A DNA stretch of 64,000 bases from assembly GCA_029255685.2 (NCBI GenBank), contig CM055313.2:47200079-47264078 (forward strand). The letters are read 5' to 3'. Below are positions 46,360 through 57,952 of this stretch, one piece after another. The DNA is from Silene conica. Lineage: Eukaryota > Streptophyta > Magnoliopsida > Caryophyllales > Caryophyllaceae. Every line of letters starts with the position of its first letter. The stretch's first letter is position 1. A program made the position numbers and the translations under genes. The notes under the pieces are model-generated. The model made no database searches. It was not told where the DNA came from and saw only the letters and a list, made by a program, of their open reading frames with translations.

Positions 46360-48381
46360 TTGTTTTGGTTGCAGTTTTTAAGACAATTTATTTTTGTTGT
46401 GTGAAACTTTTTTATTTTGGTTTGCTCGTAGTTTTAGATCCTTTCCTTTATGTTTGAGTAGTTAAGACTTTAGAATCGTTTTTGGCATCTCGCGCATTGT
46501 TGGGCGCACGTACTTTCTTGTTTTTTCAGATTCTACGAAGAAACGAAGACCTCCAGGACGCAGAGGGTCGACCGACCAGAAACATCAGTCGGTCGACCAG
46601 AGTCGCTGTATCGATAAAATTTTCCGTGATTCACAGGAAGTCGATCGACCAGGATCATCCGTCGGTCGACCTACTGTCCGCTGCGGTCTTTCGTTTCTCT
46701 TCCTCGGAATCGTGCAACCGTCTTGGGTACTTGAGTGGCACTGCTAGCCACCAAAACCTCCGAGCTTACGCTGGTTTGGGGAGGTTTTTCTCATGCGCTT
46801 CATAACCCAGTGAGTTCTTTCCAGTTTTTCCTTAATTTTTAATTTCTTTGCATCTTTCTTTTTAAATTTTCTGAAACCTTTACTTAGGCTAATGCACAAT
46901 GGGGACATTGTGCGGGTTGGTTTGGGGAATGGTTTCGTGTTACATGCATTGCATTTTGTCACACGTTTACTACATTTCTGTCTTGCATCGTTCTTTTCTT
47001 TATTTTCCTTATATATACAAAAAATCCAAAAAAATTAAAAAATTTCAAAAATTCCAAAAAAATGCACGTTTATTTTAGCATATAGGTCGAGTCGGAACGA
47101 GAGTATTTCAAGGATGATTTTTTCTATCTTACATGTTTATGCCTTTACCTTGCCTTGTCAACTTGTTTTAGTATGAAAGTCTTTTGCATATCTACGAGTT
47201 TTTGTCAATTTGTATATCTTGAGACTTGACTTATACCTTGGCAACCTACTATACATTCTAAGTTTTAGAGCTTTATTTCCTGGTTTCATTCTTAAACCAG
47301 TTGTCTAGGATGTGAGTAGTACTCCCCTTGGAACATGTTACATCAATATGCATAAACATGAACTTGAATTGCTATATACTTGTTTTACTTTCTCGTTTTG
47401 TGAGTCTTGATACGTGCATTTGGGATCCCTTTTCTCATATTTACCCATAAAGCTTCACATAGCCAAAATTGCTTTTTTTCCCCCCAAAACTACATCCCAT
47501 ACTTAGCCTACCCTTCCAAGCTAGTATTTGTGGTCATTGAATTATTTTTTGAGGCATCTTGGTTTGTATGCTATCATGAGCAAAAAGAGAAAAGAAAGAA
47601 AAGAAAGAAAGAAAAGAAAAAGAACAGAAAAAGGAAGAAAAAGGAAGAAAGAAAAGAAAAACGAAAAAAAATCCGGAAAACACAGGAAGTCAGTCGACCG
47701 ACCGCTTTCATAGGTCAGTCGACCACCTGACATCATCAGATTCAAAATTTCGTTCCAAAAATCCCTTTCTTTTATATGTTATCACTCCCGTGCTTCATTC
47801 AAAAATATTGGGGAGTCCTTTCTTATATTTAATGTGAGAGTTGTGCTACAACAGAGCACTTTCTTAATATCAAAAAGTTGTGAAATATGTTGTTGGGAAC
47901 CGGTTTTACTAGCTTGGCTACTAACCCCACAAATCCAAAAAACATCTTAACCACTTTTACCTTTTACCTCACATACCTTCCATTACCCCAATTGCATGTA
48001 TCTAGGTCGCTCAATGAGTTTGTTTTACAAAGTTGCAGAATTCTTGTTCATGTTAGATTGCAGGCATGTTTTCATGGGTCGAAGTTAGGTGAGTGTCTCA
48101 ACAAAGTTACTTCTTTCTATCTTTTACATATACTCACCCTTTGCTTCATGAGTGTCTCGAGCGTACCGCGAGAGCCCATGGTATAAAGTCTCTATAGTCT
48201 TTATGTTTGCAAGTTTGACGACCCTATAACTCGTTTGCATGATTTAAATACTTTCTCATTTTGTACTTGGCATTGGTCTTGGCTGACATGTAAATTTCGC
48301 TCTGAGATTGAAATCGTTCCATTTGTTAGGATCGAGTCTATTTCTTGCTTGAGGGCAAGCAAGGGTTTGGTTTGGGGAATT
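46360..48381 (+). other. D 3' region, non-coding, ending in PPT
   Basis: Two kb with no RT or integrase motif. It holds palindrome pairs of the GGTCGACC type at 46566-46603, 46640-46672 and 47690-47726, an A-rich AAAAATTTCAAAAATTCC-like tract (47020-47062) and an A/G-only run (about 47578-47672) giving a meaningless Lys/Arg-rich frame. The PPT GGTTTGGGGAATT (48369-48381) abuts the 3' LTR. Confidence 0.75.
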
Positions 48382-49954
48382 TGATACGTGTCTATTTTAT
48401 GATGTTTTACATCTATTTTTACACGTATTTGGTCGCTCATTTACTATGTTTTAGCCTTTATTTCCCACAAATCGTGTACTTTCGTATTTTTATGCACTTT
48501 TGCAGATTTATGCGGAAAAGAGACGATTTAGCACCAAATCCGTATCCTCAAGTCTTTTGCTTAATTCAGGAATAAATGGAAAGTCAACTGGAGTCAAAGT
48601 CAAAGTGCCAAAAGTCAAAACAAGAAGAAAATAGAAGAAATTCTTCGGGAAGCGGTCGACCGACCGGCAATATAGGTCGACCGACTGACCCTGATCTTTA
48701 TAAAAGTTCAAATCTGAAGAAAAGCCCAAGAATAAAAGAAGCCCAGAAAGAAGCGGTCGACCGACCCACATAGTAGGTCGACCGACCCACATAGTAGGTC
48801 GACCGACCTGCGCAGAAGCCCAGAACTTATCTTTTTCGGAAATAAAGTAGAATTAGAGTCTTTAGGAAACTCTTACTTTTTCTACCTATAAAAACTAATC
48901 TTGTGATTAGGGTTAGATATCTTTTAGCTGAGGAGTTATCATCTTAGGAATCATCATCTTTTTTATCATCTTTTATTTTGTAATCTTTCAACAGTTCCCA
49001 AGCACTCAATAAAGTTTGTTTCTTCCTGCCTTAATTCCGATTGTGGTAATCACTCTTTTAATCTTGCTTTATTATCGTTCTTGTTTTTATTACAATTGTT
49101 TAAGTCAGAATCTCAAGCTTGTTTAGTTCTTGCATGTTTAGATTATTCAATATATTCACCATGTTTATTCCCAAATTTATAATCGTCTTAACAACCATGA
49201 GTAGCTAATCTTCATATGTTAGGATGTAGGGGATGAATATGCGTAAGTAAATAAAATTCGTAAGACCGACTTGTAGCAGGACCACGGTCGGCCGACTGGA
49301 ATAGCTGGTCGGTCGACCGAGGCCGTGGTCGGCCGACTGGAGTAGCTGGTCGGTCGACCACTCGCGTATGTATTCTTATTTCGTCTTTTCTTGTCAATTA
49401 TAATATCCTGCAATGAGACCATAAGGAGACTTGTAGGATGTTAGTAATGACCTACCCAAGATTGAAAGATACGGGAAGGGCATTGGTTTACACATTAAGA
49501 CGGATAGGTTACTCAAGGCTGAAAGGTATGTGACCTGGGATTTAGGAATCACCCTTATTGTTGACACCCAATAATTGTGAGACCTAGGAACTAATAGCAT
49601 AGGCCGAAAGGAGCTATTAGGTAGCATAGACTTAAAAAGATATGTTACGCCCCCTTACGCGACTGCAATACATGTTGACCTTAGGATTTATTTTACCTTA
49701 GCTATTTATTACCCAAACATCCTAGCATCCCTTTTATTATATTTTTAATCTCATCTTTATTTTCTTATTTTATTTTAATCTTTGCCTTAGACTTAGTAAT
49801 CAACCAATTCAAACCCCAAAATCGTTACTTTAAACATTCACATCAAACAATAAACATTCCCCACCTCCTTGTGGTTCGACCCTGACTTTCACTATCTATT
49901 GTTAAAGTTAGGAATTATAAATTTTATCTTTGGTACCCTCAACGACGGGCATCA
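48382..49954 (+). repeat. D 3' LTR
   Basis: Partner of 33365-34916, 21 bp longer because a CGACCGACCCACATAGTAGGT unit is present twice (about 48755-48800) where the 5' LTR has one. Followed by TSD ATCCA. Confidence 0.92.
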
Positions 49955-50249
49955 ATCCACTTGTCATCATATGACTTACACTTTCGAGTAGCTAAACTCT
50001 AATTGATACAGTTGTTATCTTTTGGTGCCTGTAGGGATGTTCCATCCCAGGCTTTGTATATATTTGGTTTTCCGTACTTAGAACTGTTATACTTATCTAT
50101 TTTGTTTATATCAGTTTCAGTTTCCAGTTTCAGTTTTAATTCACCTCGAATGTTGTTTATGTTTAAAAAGTTTAAATTCCGCTGCATTTTTAGTACTTTG
50201 TATGTTTTATATTTCCGCTTCGCGAGAGGTTTTACAATATATCCCAACA

Positions 50250-50748
50250 ATATCCCACTTGTCCTCGACAAGTGTGCGTCACCAATTCTCTTGTCCTATT
50301 AGAATCTCCCACTCAATGCAAGGTGTCTCTCTGGTCGTACTTGCATTTGATCATATCATGAGTGGTTTCCTCGATCTGGATATTAACTGTTTGACCGAAA
50401 TTATCTACCATAGATACCTTCCGAGCGTGGCCACGCATTTCCAGTTAACTTCTCCTCGAGTGGCCTTGAGATTTGAACAACCCTGACAAAGGGGTGGAAA
50501 TTTCCTATCGCACTACTCCCTTCGATTATCCAAAGCCTAACACAACCCAAAACAATCCCATTTGACTCCAGTTACCAAAAGTCGTAGAGAATGAATCAAG
50601 GTTATGTCAGAACTATGCCCTCTTGGGCGAGTAATCTTTAGTCTAAGAATTCACTCATAAGAATACTATAGCAGCTCTTGCCACGACCGGGCTATCATAA
50701 AATTTCCAGAACTCTATAAGCGGTCACTTTGCCCGACAGAGTGTCTCT
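50250..50748 (-). other. C1 3' end: PPT and 3' UTR
   Basis: Complement of PPT (ATATCCCACTTGT, 50250-50262) next to the LTR start, then the conserved copia 3' blocks including GCGTGGCCACGC (about 50426-50437). Continues at 57953 after the CACTA insertion. Confidence 0.8.
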
Positions 50749-51070
50749 CACTAGTACAAAAACACCCTATTGCGTCCGTTCTTTATGACTTATTGCGTCG
50801 GTTCTTGATTGACGTTTTTGGAGGTGACGTTTATTGAAACGTCGGTTCTAAAACTGACGCAAAAAACAGACATTTGCATCAGTTCTTAGTATAAAACTGA
50901 TGCATTTTACGTATCATTTGCCTCAGTTCTTAAAATACAACCAATGCAATTGCTCTAAGAACCGACGCAAATAGCTTAGTTCTTGCATTAGTTTTCCAGT
51001 AACGGATGCTTTTGCGCTTAGCTTTTGCGTCAGCTTCCCAACAACTGATGCAATTAGTACCTTAACTAGT

Positions 51071-51094
51071 GTTAGACCCGTGAAAATTCACGGG
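51071..51094 (-). terminator. Helitron 3' hairpin
   Basis: Palindromic CCCGTGAAAATTCACGGG (51077-51094) about 8 bases from the CTAG terminus; the hairpin that marks the end of strand transfer in Helitrons. Confidence 0.85.
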
Positions 51095-51320
51095 TTGTGT
51101 TTATTTATTTTGTAAGAGGATAAGTAATTGCTTTTTTTTTTGAACATGTTAATTTTTTTGAAAATGTTAATTTCCAAAGTTAAAAGACTAAACGAATATG
51201 TAAGAGGATTTCTTAGCAATGACAAAACATCTAATAAACGTTAAGTTAATAAAAAATAATATTCAGCTACATTAACTACAATTGTTTTCTGATTCACCTT
51301 AGGAAAATATAATACAGAAA

Positions 51321-52847
51321 TTAAAGTTTATCGAAAATCTCCTTGTAAACAACATTATTTGTTGTATTAGACATCCCTCCTTCTTCATCCAGAATAAGGA
51401 CTTTTAAACCTTTTTTACTTGTAACCCAAGATATAGCAACGTAAAATTGGCCGTGGGTAAAGACCGGTCTAGGTAGATAAAGTCCAACACGGGATAGTGA
51501 TTGCCCTTGACTTTTGTTAATAGTCATTGCAAAGCAAACTGCTAAAGGAAATTGTCTTCTTTCAAACTGTATTGGAAACCTAGTAGTGTCGGAAGGTGTC
51601 AAGGTGATTCGGGGAATGTAGACCTTGCTACCAATGTGACTGCCAGAAATAACAGTTGAACTTATAACCCGTTTTCCTAGATGATTTACCTCCAGGCGGG
51701 TACCATTACACAACCCATTTGCTTGGTCGATGTTTCTAAGAAGCATGACTATAGCTCCGACCTTTAGTTTCAAGACGTGATTGGGTAAACCAGAACATCT
51801 GATAGAGTTAAGAAATTCTGTAGAGTAGAGTTCTCTTACCCTGAAATTTGTCTCTTCCTTGCTAATTTCATCAGAGCTTAAATAAACTATTTCTTCCTCT
51901 TGAATTTTAGCCAAGACATAGTCGTTTACCGATTCGACAACATCGTGAGTAGGTGCTAGTACAGCTCTTTCAGTGAAGTACTGAGGGTCACCTAGGTGAT
52001 CTTCAAACGATGAGTACGTGATGTCTGCAGTGGTAGCTATTGGATCTGCACCAGGGTGTAAAGGTAGATCATCGGGTAATTCGATGGTAGCAACACACCA
52101 TCATTCGGCCCACCAGCTAAACCATCGCCAACTTCTAGAATCCACTTCGAAAATTCTCTAATCTCATCAACATCTGACTGTGCACTTCCGACCTGAAGTC
52201 TCATGTTTTTTGTGAGCTTCAAAACCTGTATTTTTTATCATGAAATAACTCATAATTGAATTACTAAGTAAAAGTGATTAGTGAATAAGTAATAGGAGAA
52301 GTCTAAGATGGATATTATAAAAAAAGAGTATAACCTTACAATATCTCCATAAAGGAGAAGAACTGATAGCAGCACCTACAATATCTTGCCTGCTTCCTTT
52401 GGGTACAACAGGCAAGACTTGTCGAAAATCACCGCCAAAGACTACAACTTTTCCTCCAAAGGGTTTTTCAGGGTCCCCTAGCGACGAAGTTCGCATGATA
52501 TCTCTCATGCTTCTATCAAGAGCTTCAAAACAATAACGGTTAACCATAGGGGCCTCGTCCCAGATGATAAGCTTTGCTCTTATTAATAGCTCTGCCAAAT
52601 CAGTTCCTGGTTGTATTCCATGACAGGTTGAGTGTTCATCAACATTAATGGGTATGCTTAGTCGTGCGTGCGCTGTTCGCCCTCCGGGAAGAAGGATAGA
52701 TGCAATGCCACTTGAAGCCACAGCAATAACGATCTCACCTTTAGACCTTAAAGCAGCGCATAAGGTCTTCCATAGGAATGTCGTACCGGTTCCCCCATAC
52801 CCATAAACAAAGTATACACCACCTTGACCATTTTGAACAGAATACAT
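51321..52847 (-). pseudogene. Helitron Pif1-like helicase, C-terminal part, damaged
   Basis: Read leftwards: first exon 52335-52847 with Walker A region GYGGTGTTFLW (residues 16-26; the catalytic Lys is Thr, codon ACG), Walker B LIIWDEAP (D97, E98) and GGDFRQVLPV; a GT-AG intron 52226-52334 joining WRYCK to VLKLTKNMRL; second exon with a frameshift near 52090; then 51321-51914 with FAMTINKSQGQSL and the last motif as AISWVTS where the family has a catalytic Arg. N-terminal helicase and Rep are absent. Two lost catalytic residues and a frameshift make it inactive. Confidence 0.85.
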
Positions 52848-52865
52848 GATTTTTCTATAAACTGA

Positions 52866-53000
52866 TTATTATAGATAAACGAAATCTAAACGTCATTTAC
52901 GGTTTATTATGAAAAACTCTAAACGTCATTTACTGTTTATTATAGATAAACGAAATCTATGAGTCGTTTACTGTTTATTATAGATAAGCGAAATGAGTCA
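52866..53000. repeat. Short tandem repeat, about 40-45 bp x 3-4
   Basis: Imperfect copies of a TCATTTACTGTTTATTATAG/ATAAACGAAATCTA unit, beginning next to the helicase start, inside the Helitron. Confidence 0.7.
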
Positions 53001-54363
53001 TTTAATTTATAGTTTTTTGAAATTGAAATAATTGAATTTTAAGAGCCAAGTCTTGGAACTATAAGGAAATCTATGAGTCATTTACTGTTTATTTAATATG
53101 GGCTTGGTGTTATGTGCCTTGTACCATAAGTTTTTTTCATTTTGATACCAAATATACAAATTGACAATTATACTTCCAAAGAATAACGTGAAAGTTGTCA
53201 TTGGTAACTATCAGCCATTTTTTTTTAAAAACTTGCTAAAAGTTGTCATTAATATACCGTGAAAATAAAAAAAGGTTAAAAATAGATATTTTTTGTTATG
53301 TAAATCCTCCATAATATTTTTCTTATCTAAATTGATTAAGTAATATTTTTTGTTAGTGTTCAAATTGACAAAATCTCACGTTTTTTTGGAATTTAATGGT
53401 TGTTTGAAGGACAAATTCATAGGGCTAATAAATTGTAGAATTCTAAGCATTCTAAAATACTTTCACAGTTATCTAATAGTCAAATAATGTGGACACTGTA
53501 TTTGGTTAGTTGAGCGAATAAACAGACCAAATTGAATAGCCGCAGACAATCAAAAATACTTTAAAAAAGCTATTCAATATGGGCTTGGTGTTATGTGCCT
53601 GGTACCATACCTCGAGAATTGCAGACAACCAATAAAGTGCATATTAACCTCTTCAATTAATAAGATGCGTGTATTTTTCTAATATATTGATTTTAATTTT
53701 TTTTTTTTGGCTGATGTGGCAGAGACAATAAAACGTCATTGGTCAAAACAAAGTGGCTTTTGTGAGATGCAATATCAGGGCTTAAACCACCAAATTCTAC
53801 TCCCACATTGTGCCACCTCAGCATTGTTACAAGATTCTTTTATATAATATATAGATTTCGCGCAAAATTGAACAGTATATGCATCAGTTATAAACGAAAC
53901 TGACGTTTTTTCCTCTACTTGTTGCGTCAGTTTTGTTAAAACTGATGTATTTGATATGTTGTTTTAGCGCCAAGTTTACTAATATATGCGTCAGTTATTA
54001 TAGGAACTGACTCTTTTGCTCTATTTTTTTGCATCATTTCTTTTCAAAACCGATGCAATAACTAATTACCATTTGCGTAATTTCTTATAAGAACTGATGT
54101 ATTTTATTTTTATGTTTTTATAAAAAAATCCGCTACCGAAATTTCGGCAGCACCTTCCTATAAAGTTGATATCCAAAACACCAGAAATTTAAAACCACCT
54201 GCATTTAAATATCCAACCAAAAGACATTACATTTCCTTCGAACCAACAACATTCATTCCAAAATCCAATCCAACATAACAACAAACGTTTCCACAACGTT
54301 CAAAACATATACAATCTAAGCTAATTAACAATCCAACAGAAGTCATAGTGATACCAAGTTACT

Positions 54364-54664
54364 CTATTTTGAATATTGTAGATTATCTAAACATTTGTTA
54401 GCCCAAACTTCTCTAACCACATTGAGATCGACCATTGACACCGATTTAGTAGCAATTTTCTGCATTTTCAAAATTAAATATTATAGTAATATATAATAAA
54501 TGTAATGAAAAACTGATATATATAATTGTCAATGAAAAGCTAAGGCAAGATTGAATTACCTCTTCAAAGTCTACCTCCGCAGATTTACAATAATAGAAGG
54601 TTATGTCGTACATCCATTTCATGACATAATAACCACACTCATAATCCCCTGGTTGTTGCGGACA
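54364..54664 (-). pseudogene. CACTA Ulp1-like cysteine protease, last two exons
   Basis: Minus strand. Exon 54560-54664, after a TTTTAG acceptor, encodes CPQQPGDYECGYYVMKWMYD, the Ulp1/C48 active-site Cys region seen in plant CACTA and Mutator-like elements. Intron 54460-54559 (GT-AG). Last exon 54364-54459 encodes a short tail with VVREVWANKC and ends in TAG. Upstream exons with the His/Asp of the active site are not recognisable to the right, so the gene is probably a remnant. Function in such transposons is unknown; related enzymes remove SUMO. Confidence 0.72.
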
Positions 54665-57650
54665 CTAAAATTAAAAAAACAATATAATAAGTACTAGTTA
54701 ATACATATAACAACTAATTAGCTATAATTTACATTATAAGAACTCAAGAATTGGAATGGTGGCAAAGAACAGAATTTACATAAAGGAGAGAAAAAATCTA
54801 ATGACTTTTCACTAAGGCTATGATTATGGTATCCAATGATAGATGGTTTGGTTTTTAAGCCATTGATGATGATGGTGGATAATAATAATAAGTTGCATCA
54901 CTCTGGGAGACTGATATGGCTCAACTGGCAGAGGGTTCAAGGTTGAGCGGAAGTCTGGGTTGAGCATTAACTTAGATGGAAAAAATGGGTTCATGGGAAC
55001 ATATTACTAATTGCTTCACTCAAAAACCTTTCAAACACGAGTTTTGAGTACAAGTTAATTTTAATTTGCTGCTCTCAAGCTTTCATTTGTTTTCATAGCT
55101 CCATACAGTGACCTACACATAAAAGGGAACCCAGCAGTCTCTTTGACCGACATTTGTCATGTTAGTTCTTAGTCAGGCCATAGTATGCTACAGTATTTGC
55201 CTCAATGAAAAGAGAGAATAAATCCACAACTTGTGAACTATATCACGCCTTTTTGAAAGCACAACAGCTCTGAAAATGGTAGTCAAGAAAATACATGTAT
55301 AGATCCCTATACAGCTACACTCCATAAGCAGAGATTCATACAGAGATATCTAGAAAACAATAAACCAAGATAGGTAAACTCCATATCCCATAAAAACCCA
55401 GAAACAGAGTAACTCAATCAAGTATGGTAAAAGATCAGACAAGTTCTAGTCATTTGTTCTTTTGCAAGTACATCTTTTGCAAGTACAGTACATGTGAAAC
55501 AAATCTGTAACATCATTCTCAAATACAGAATACAAAAATATGTAGCTTCTTTACCCACTAAGAAAAATGTTGAGAAGTTACTCCCATGGGGTGCCTTAAC
55601 AGTTAACACGTTTGCTTAGAGCGTTTTATTTGATTTCAAAATGAAAATTCACCGTGTGAGAAAATGAAATGTTCATTTTATGGGGTGTTATTTGAAGTCG
55701 ACCAACCTTGATGGCCAAGTAAAGGATGTGGACAAGATTATACTACAATTCGCTATGAATACGTCCTTACTAATTCGCAATTCGCTCTTATAGAATGTGT
55801 GTTATATGTATTTTCAGTAAGCAACATGATAGAATTCGCTTTTAACAATTTGCGATTCGTGGGGCACCAAGCGAATTCGGTAACCACCTGTTAAACCAAT
55901 CAAAGGAGCATAAATGCGCAACTGTCGGCTAAACAGAGGGCCTAAGACCATGGTCTTTGGTGGCTTTTGTCAGTGGAAGACTCAAAGAAACTCAATGCCC
56001 AATTTCCTAGGGAGTATTTTAATTCCATGAGACTGGAATATTGGATGGATATATGTACTGGCCCCAGTCCCCCAGCCATTTGTATATATATTTCCTCAGT
56101 CCCAGTGAAAAGTGTGTTTACTTTATTTTGTGAGGGGGAAATAAAGCAAGGTAAACTATTCATTGGGGCTGAGGAAGTATTATATAAGAGTGCATGTACA
56201 GATACTTTGTGTTATCCTCACTTCAACCTTTGTCCCAACTCCCATCCAACAAACACTTATCCATAAATAGTAAAGAATAAGTGTAAACGTCAACCTGAAG
56301 GGAAAACTAGATGTGTAGCAAGCGTTAAACAGTTCTTGGTTGAAACGTTGGGGTCATTGACAAGGCTAATGGTCGGGTGAACAATTGTATAAGCCACGCA
56401 TCAAGGGACTGGAGTAAGCCACGTCGACGAGTTTAACTTACTGACAATAATATTGCACACGAGCACATGGGGAGTGACTTGATTGCACGAGTAGATAGAA
56501 ATCAGCTCCTTGGAAGAAGCATCTAAATTTAGTTTTACTCAGTTTAATGTAAATCCCATAGCCTTCTCTTCTGTTTTTCCCAACTTAACCGTGAAAAAAA
56601 TTCATTAAAATTCAGTCCAGTTTCTATCTACAATCTATTCATAACTCCAGGATAACAAACCGCTAGCAAAACCTAAGTTACGGATCCATGATAGCACTTG
56701 TGGGCCTAAGTAACGTTCTGATGATCAAACAGGAAATTTATGAGAATTTGGTCTCATTAACCAAAATAGAAATAATGTGGATGCATTTAACAAGTTACGA
56801 AGGCATAGTCGCTACCTCATTATGCAACAATAATAAAAAGAGCAATCCCCCATGGCCTCACCCCTTTCTCTAATATAAACTAATCTTATAATAGGCTCGT
56901 ATCTTTTTCATATAATTATGAGGGGAACATTCAGCTATCAGTCAAACAATATCAGAACAATGAGGAACACACCTCCTCTGCCTTGAAACAAATGGCATAC
57001 TTTTCCATGCCATTTAGACAAACCTTAGGATACAAAAATCATATTACTGCTGCCGATGAAATTACAGGAGTAGGATTTCAAGTAAAAATTGTAAATTCTT
57101 AAAAGCTCATCTCGTCTCAGAGTAAGACGGACGGTTGGGTGATAATCTTTTTCATCTACAATCAAATTACTACCGCCAAACCAGGATTGTTATCACAAAC
57201 AAGCATAATTCTACAACAATTGCTATATGTTACAAACAAGCATAATTCTCGGTACAAACACTTGCGCAGCTATGTTACATTGCTAATTACTTACTCAACA
57301 ACAATTACCAGTAACAACAACTATTTAGTCACATGAATTACCAGTAACAACAACAATTTAGTCACTAAAACGAGAAATTAAAGCCAAACTAAGCGAATAA
57401 AACTTACATTAATCAGCGAAAAAGCAAGTCTTTGAGCGACAATCTTGCAACTGATGAATTGAAGAAGGTATGTGAAGTTGAAATTGAAGTTGAAGAAGCA
57501 CGAACTGATGAAGATGATGAAGATGGACGAACGGAGGAACTGACGAACGTAGGAATTGAACGGAGGAATGGTTTCTTTTGATTATGGAAGAGAATAGTGT
57601 ATATTCGAATTCCTCAACAATTGCCCTATTATTAACGCGTAGGTTAATTT
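54665..57650. other. CACTA interior, no recognisable gene
   Basis: No frame above 100 codons and no transposase motif. AT-rich, with a MITE at 56089-56180 and a Glu/Asp-rich-looking GAAGATGATGAAGATGG stretch near 57500 close to the right subterminal repeats. Confidence 0.5.
56089..56180. mobile_element. Stowaway-like MITE
   Basis: Inverted repeat of about 40 bp per arm: CCTCAGTCCCAGTG (56094-56107) against CATTGGGGCTGAGG (56161-56174), with TTTACTTTATTT and its partner inside; outermost TACTTCCTC-like ends next to TA. Size and ends fit the Tc1/mariner-type Stowaway group. Confidence 0.65.
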
Positions 57651-57952
57651 TTTTAATTTAGAGTAAATACGTCCGTTCTAATTTAAAACCGAAGCAAATG
57701 CTAATTGGAAAATACGTCAGTTTCTAAAAAAACTGAAGCAAAAAGAAGTTTTTAGTCAAATGCATCAGTTATAATCAGAACTGACGCAAATGTACTCACT
57801 CAAAAACGTCAGTTCCTTCATAATTTCTTATGCAAATACCTTGTCTATAGTGTAAAATTGAACTCCCGCCCAAATTAAGTACTATTTGCATCAGTTATAT
57901 TAGAACCGACGTAATCCCCTTGACGCAATAGGGGATTTTTGTGCTAGTGTCT

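Larger units (their letters stand above)
33365..49954 (+). mobile_element. D, Athila-like gag-pro LTR element, non-autonomous
   Basis: Two LTRs (1552 and 1573 bp) with TSD ATCCA (33360-33364 and 49955-49959). After the PBS comes a gag-protease frame interrupted by C2, then 2 kb of non-coding DNA; there is no RT, RNase H or integrase. LTRs differ by about seven substitutions plus a 21-bp repeat expansion by eye, so insertion is recent. GGTCGACC-type palindromes occur in the LTRs, in the gag-pro frame and in the 3' region. The gag, DLGAS protease and PBS point to the Athila group of Ty3/gypsy. Confidence 0.92.
30869..50236 (+). mobile_element. A-prime, solo LTR of the Gypsy A family, split by element D
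   Basis: 30869-33364 plus 49960-50236 add up to a 2,773-bp LTR (TGTAACATCCCG...GGTTTTACA), flanked by TSD ATATA (30864-30868 and 50237-50241). It has the same order of parts as the Gypsy A LTR but is clearly diverged in sequence, so the two are not LTRs of one element. No internal region, hence solo. It splits the C1 LTR. Confidence 0.88.
51066..53855 (-). mobile_element. Helitron, minus strand, non-autonomous
   Basis: Own-strand start TCTATATATTATATAAAAG (right end 53855) and end with hairpin CCCGTGAA-tt-TTCACGGG, then TCTAACA and CTAG (left end 51066); inserted between A and T, no TSD, all typical of plant Helitrons. The 2,790 bp hold only a damaged helicase; the Rep (HUH) part is missing. 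It splits the CACTA subterminal repeats. Confidence 0.9.
50749..57949. mobile_element. CACTA DNA transposon, no transposase, carrying a Helitron
   Basis: 7,201 bp with terminal inverted repeats CACTAGTACAAAAA...TTTTTGTGCTAGTG and TSD TCT (50746-50748 and 57950-57952). Both ends hold subterminal repeats of a short GCGTCAGTT/AACTGACGC-type motif in both orientations (50765-51060, continued at 53865-54115; 57660-57925), as expected for transposase binding. A Helitron interrupts the left subterminal region. Inside are two exons of a Ulp1-like protease, but no TNP2-type transposase, so it is non-autonomous as it stands. Confidence 0.9.

Noticed and set aside
47407..47730. Lys/Arg-rich 107-codon frame in the D 3' region
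   Set aside because: It reads through an A/G-only tract; composition explains the frame.
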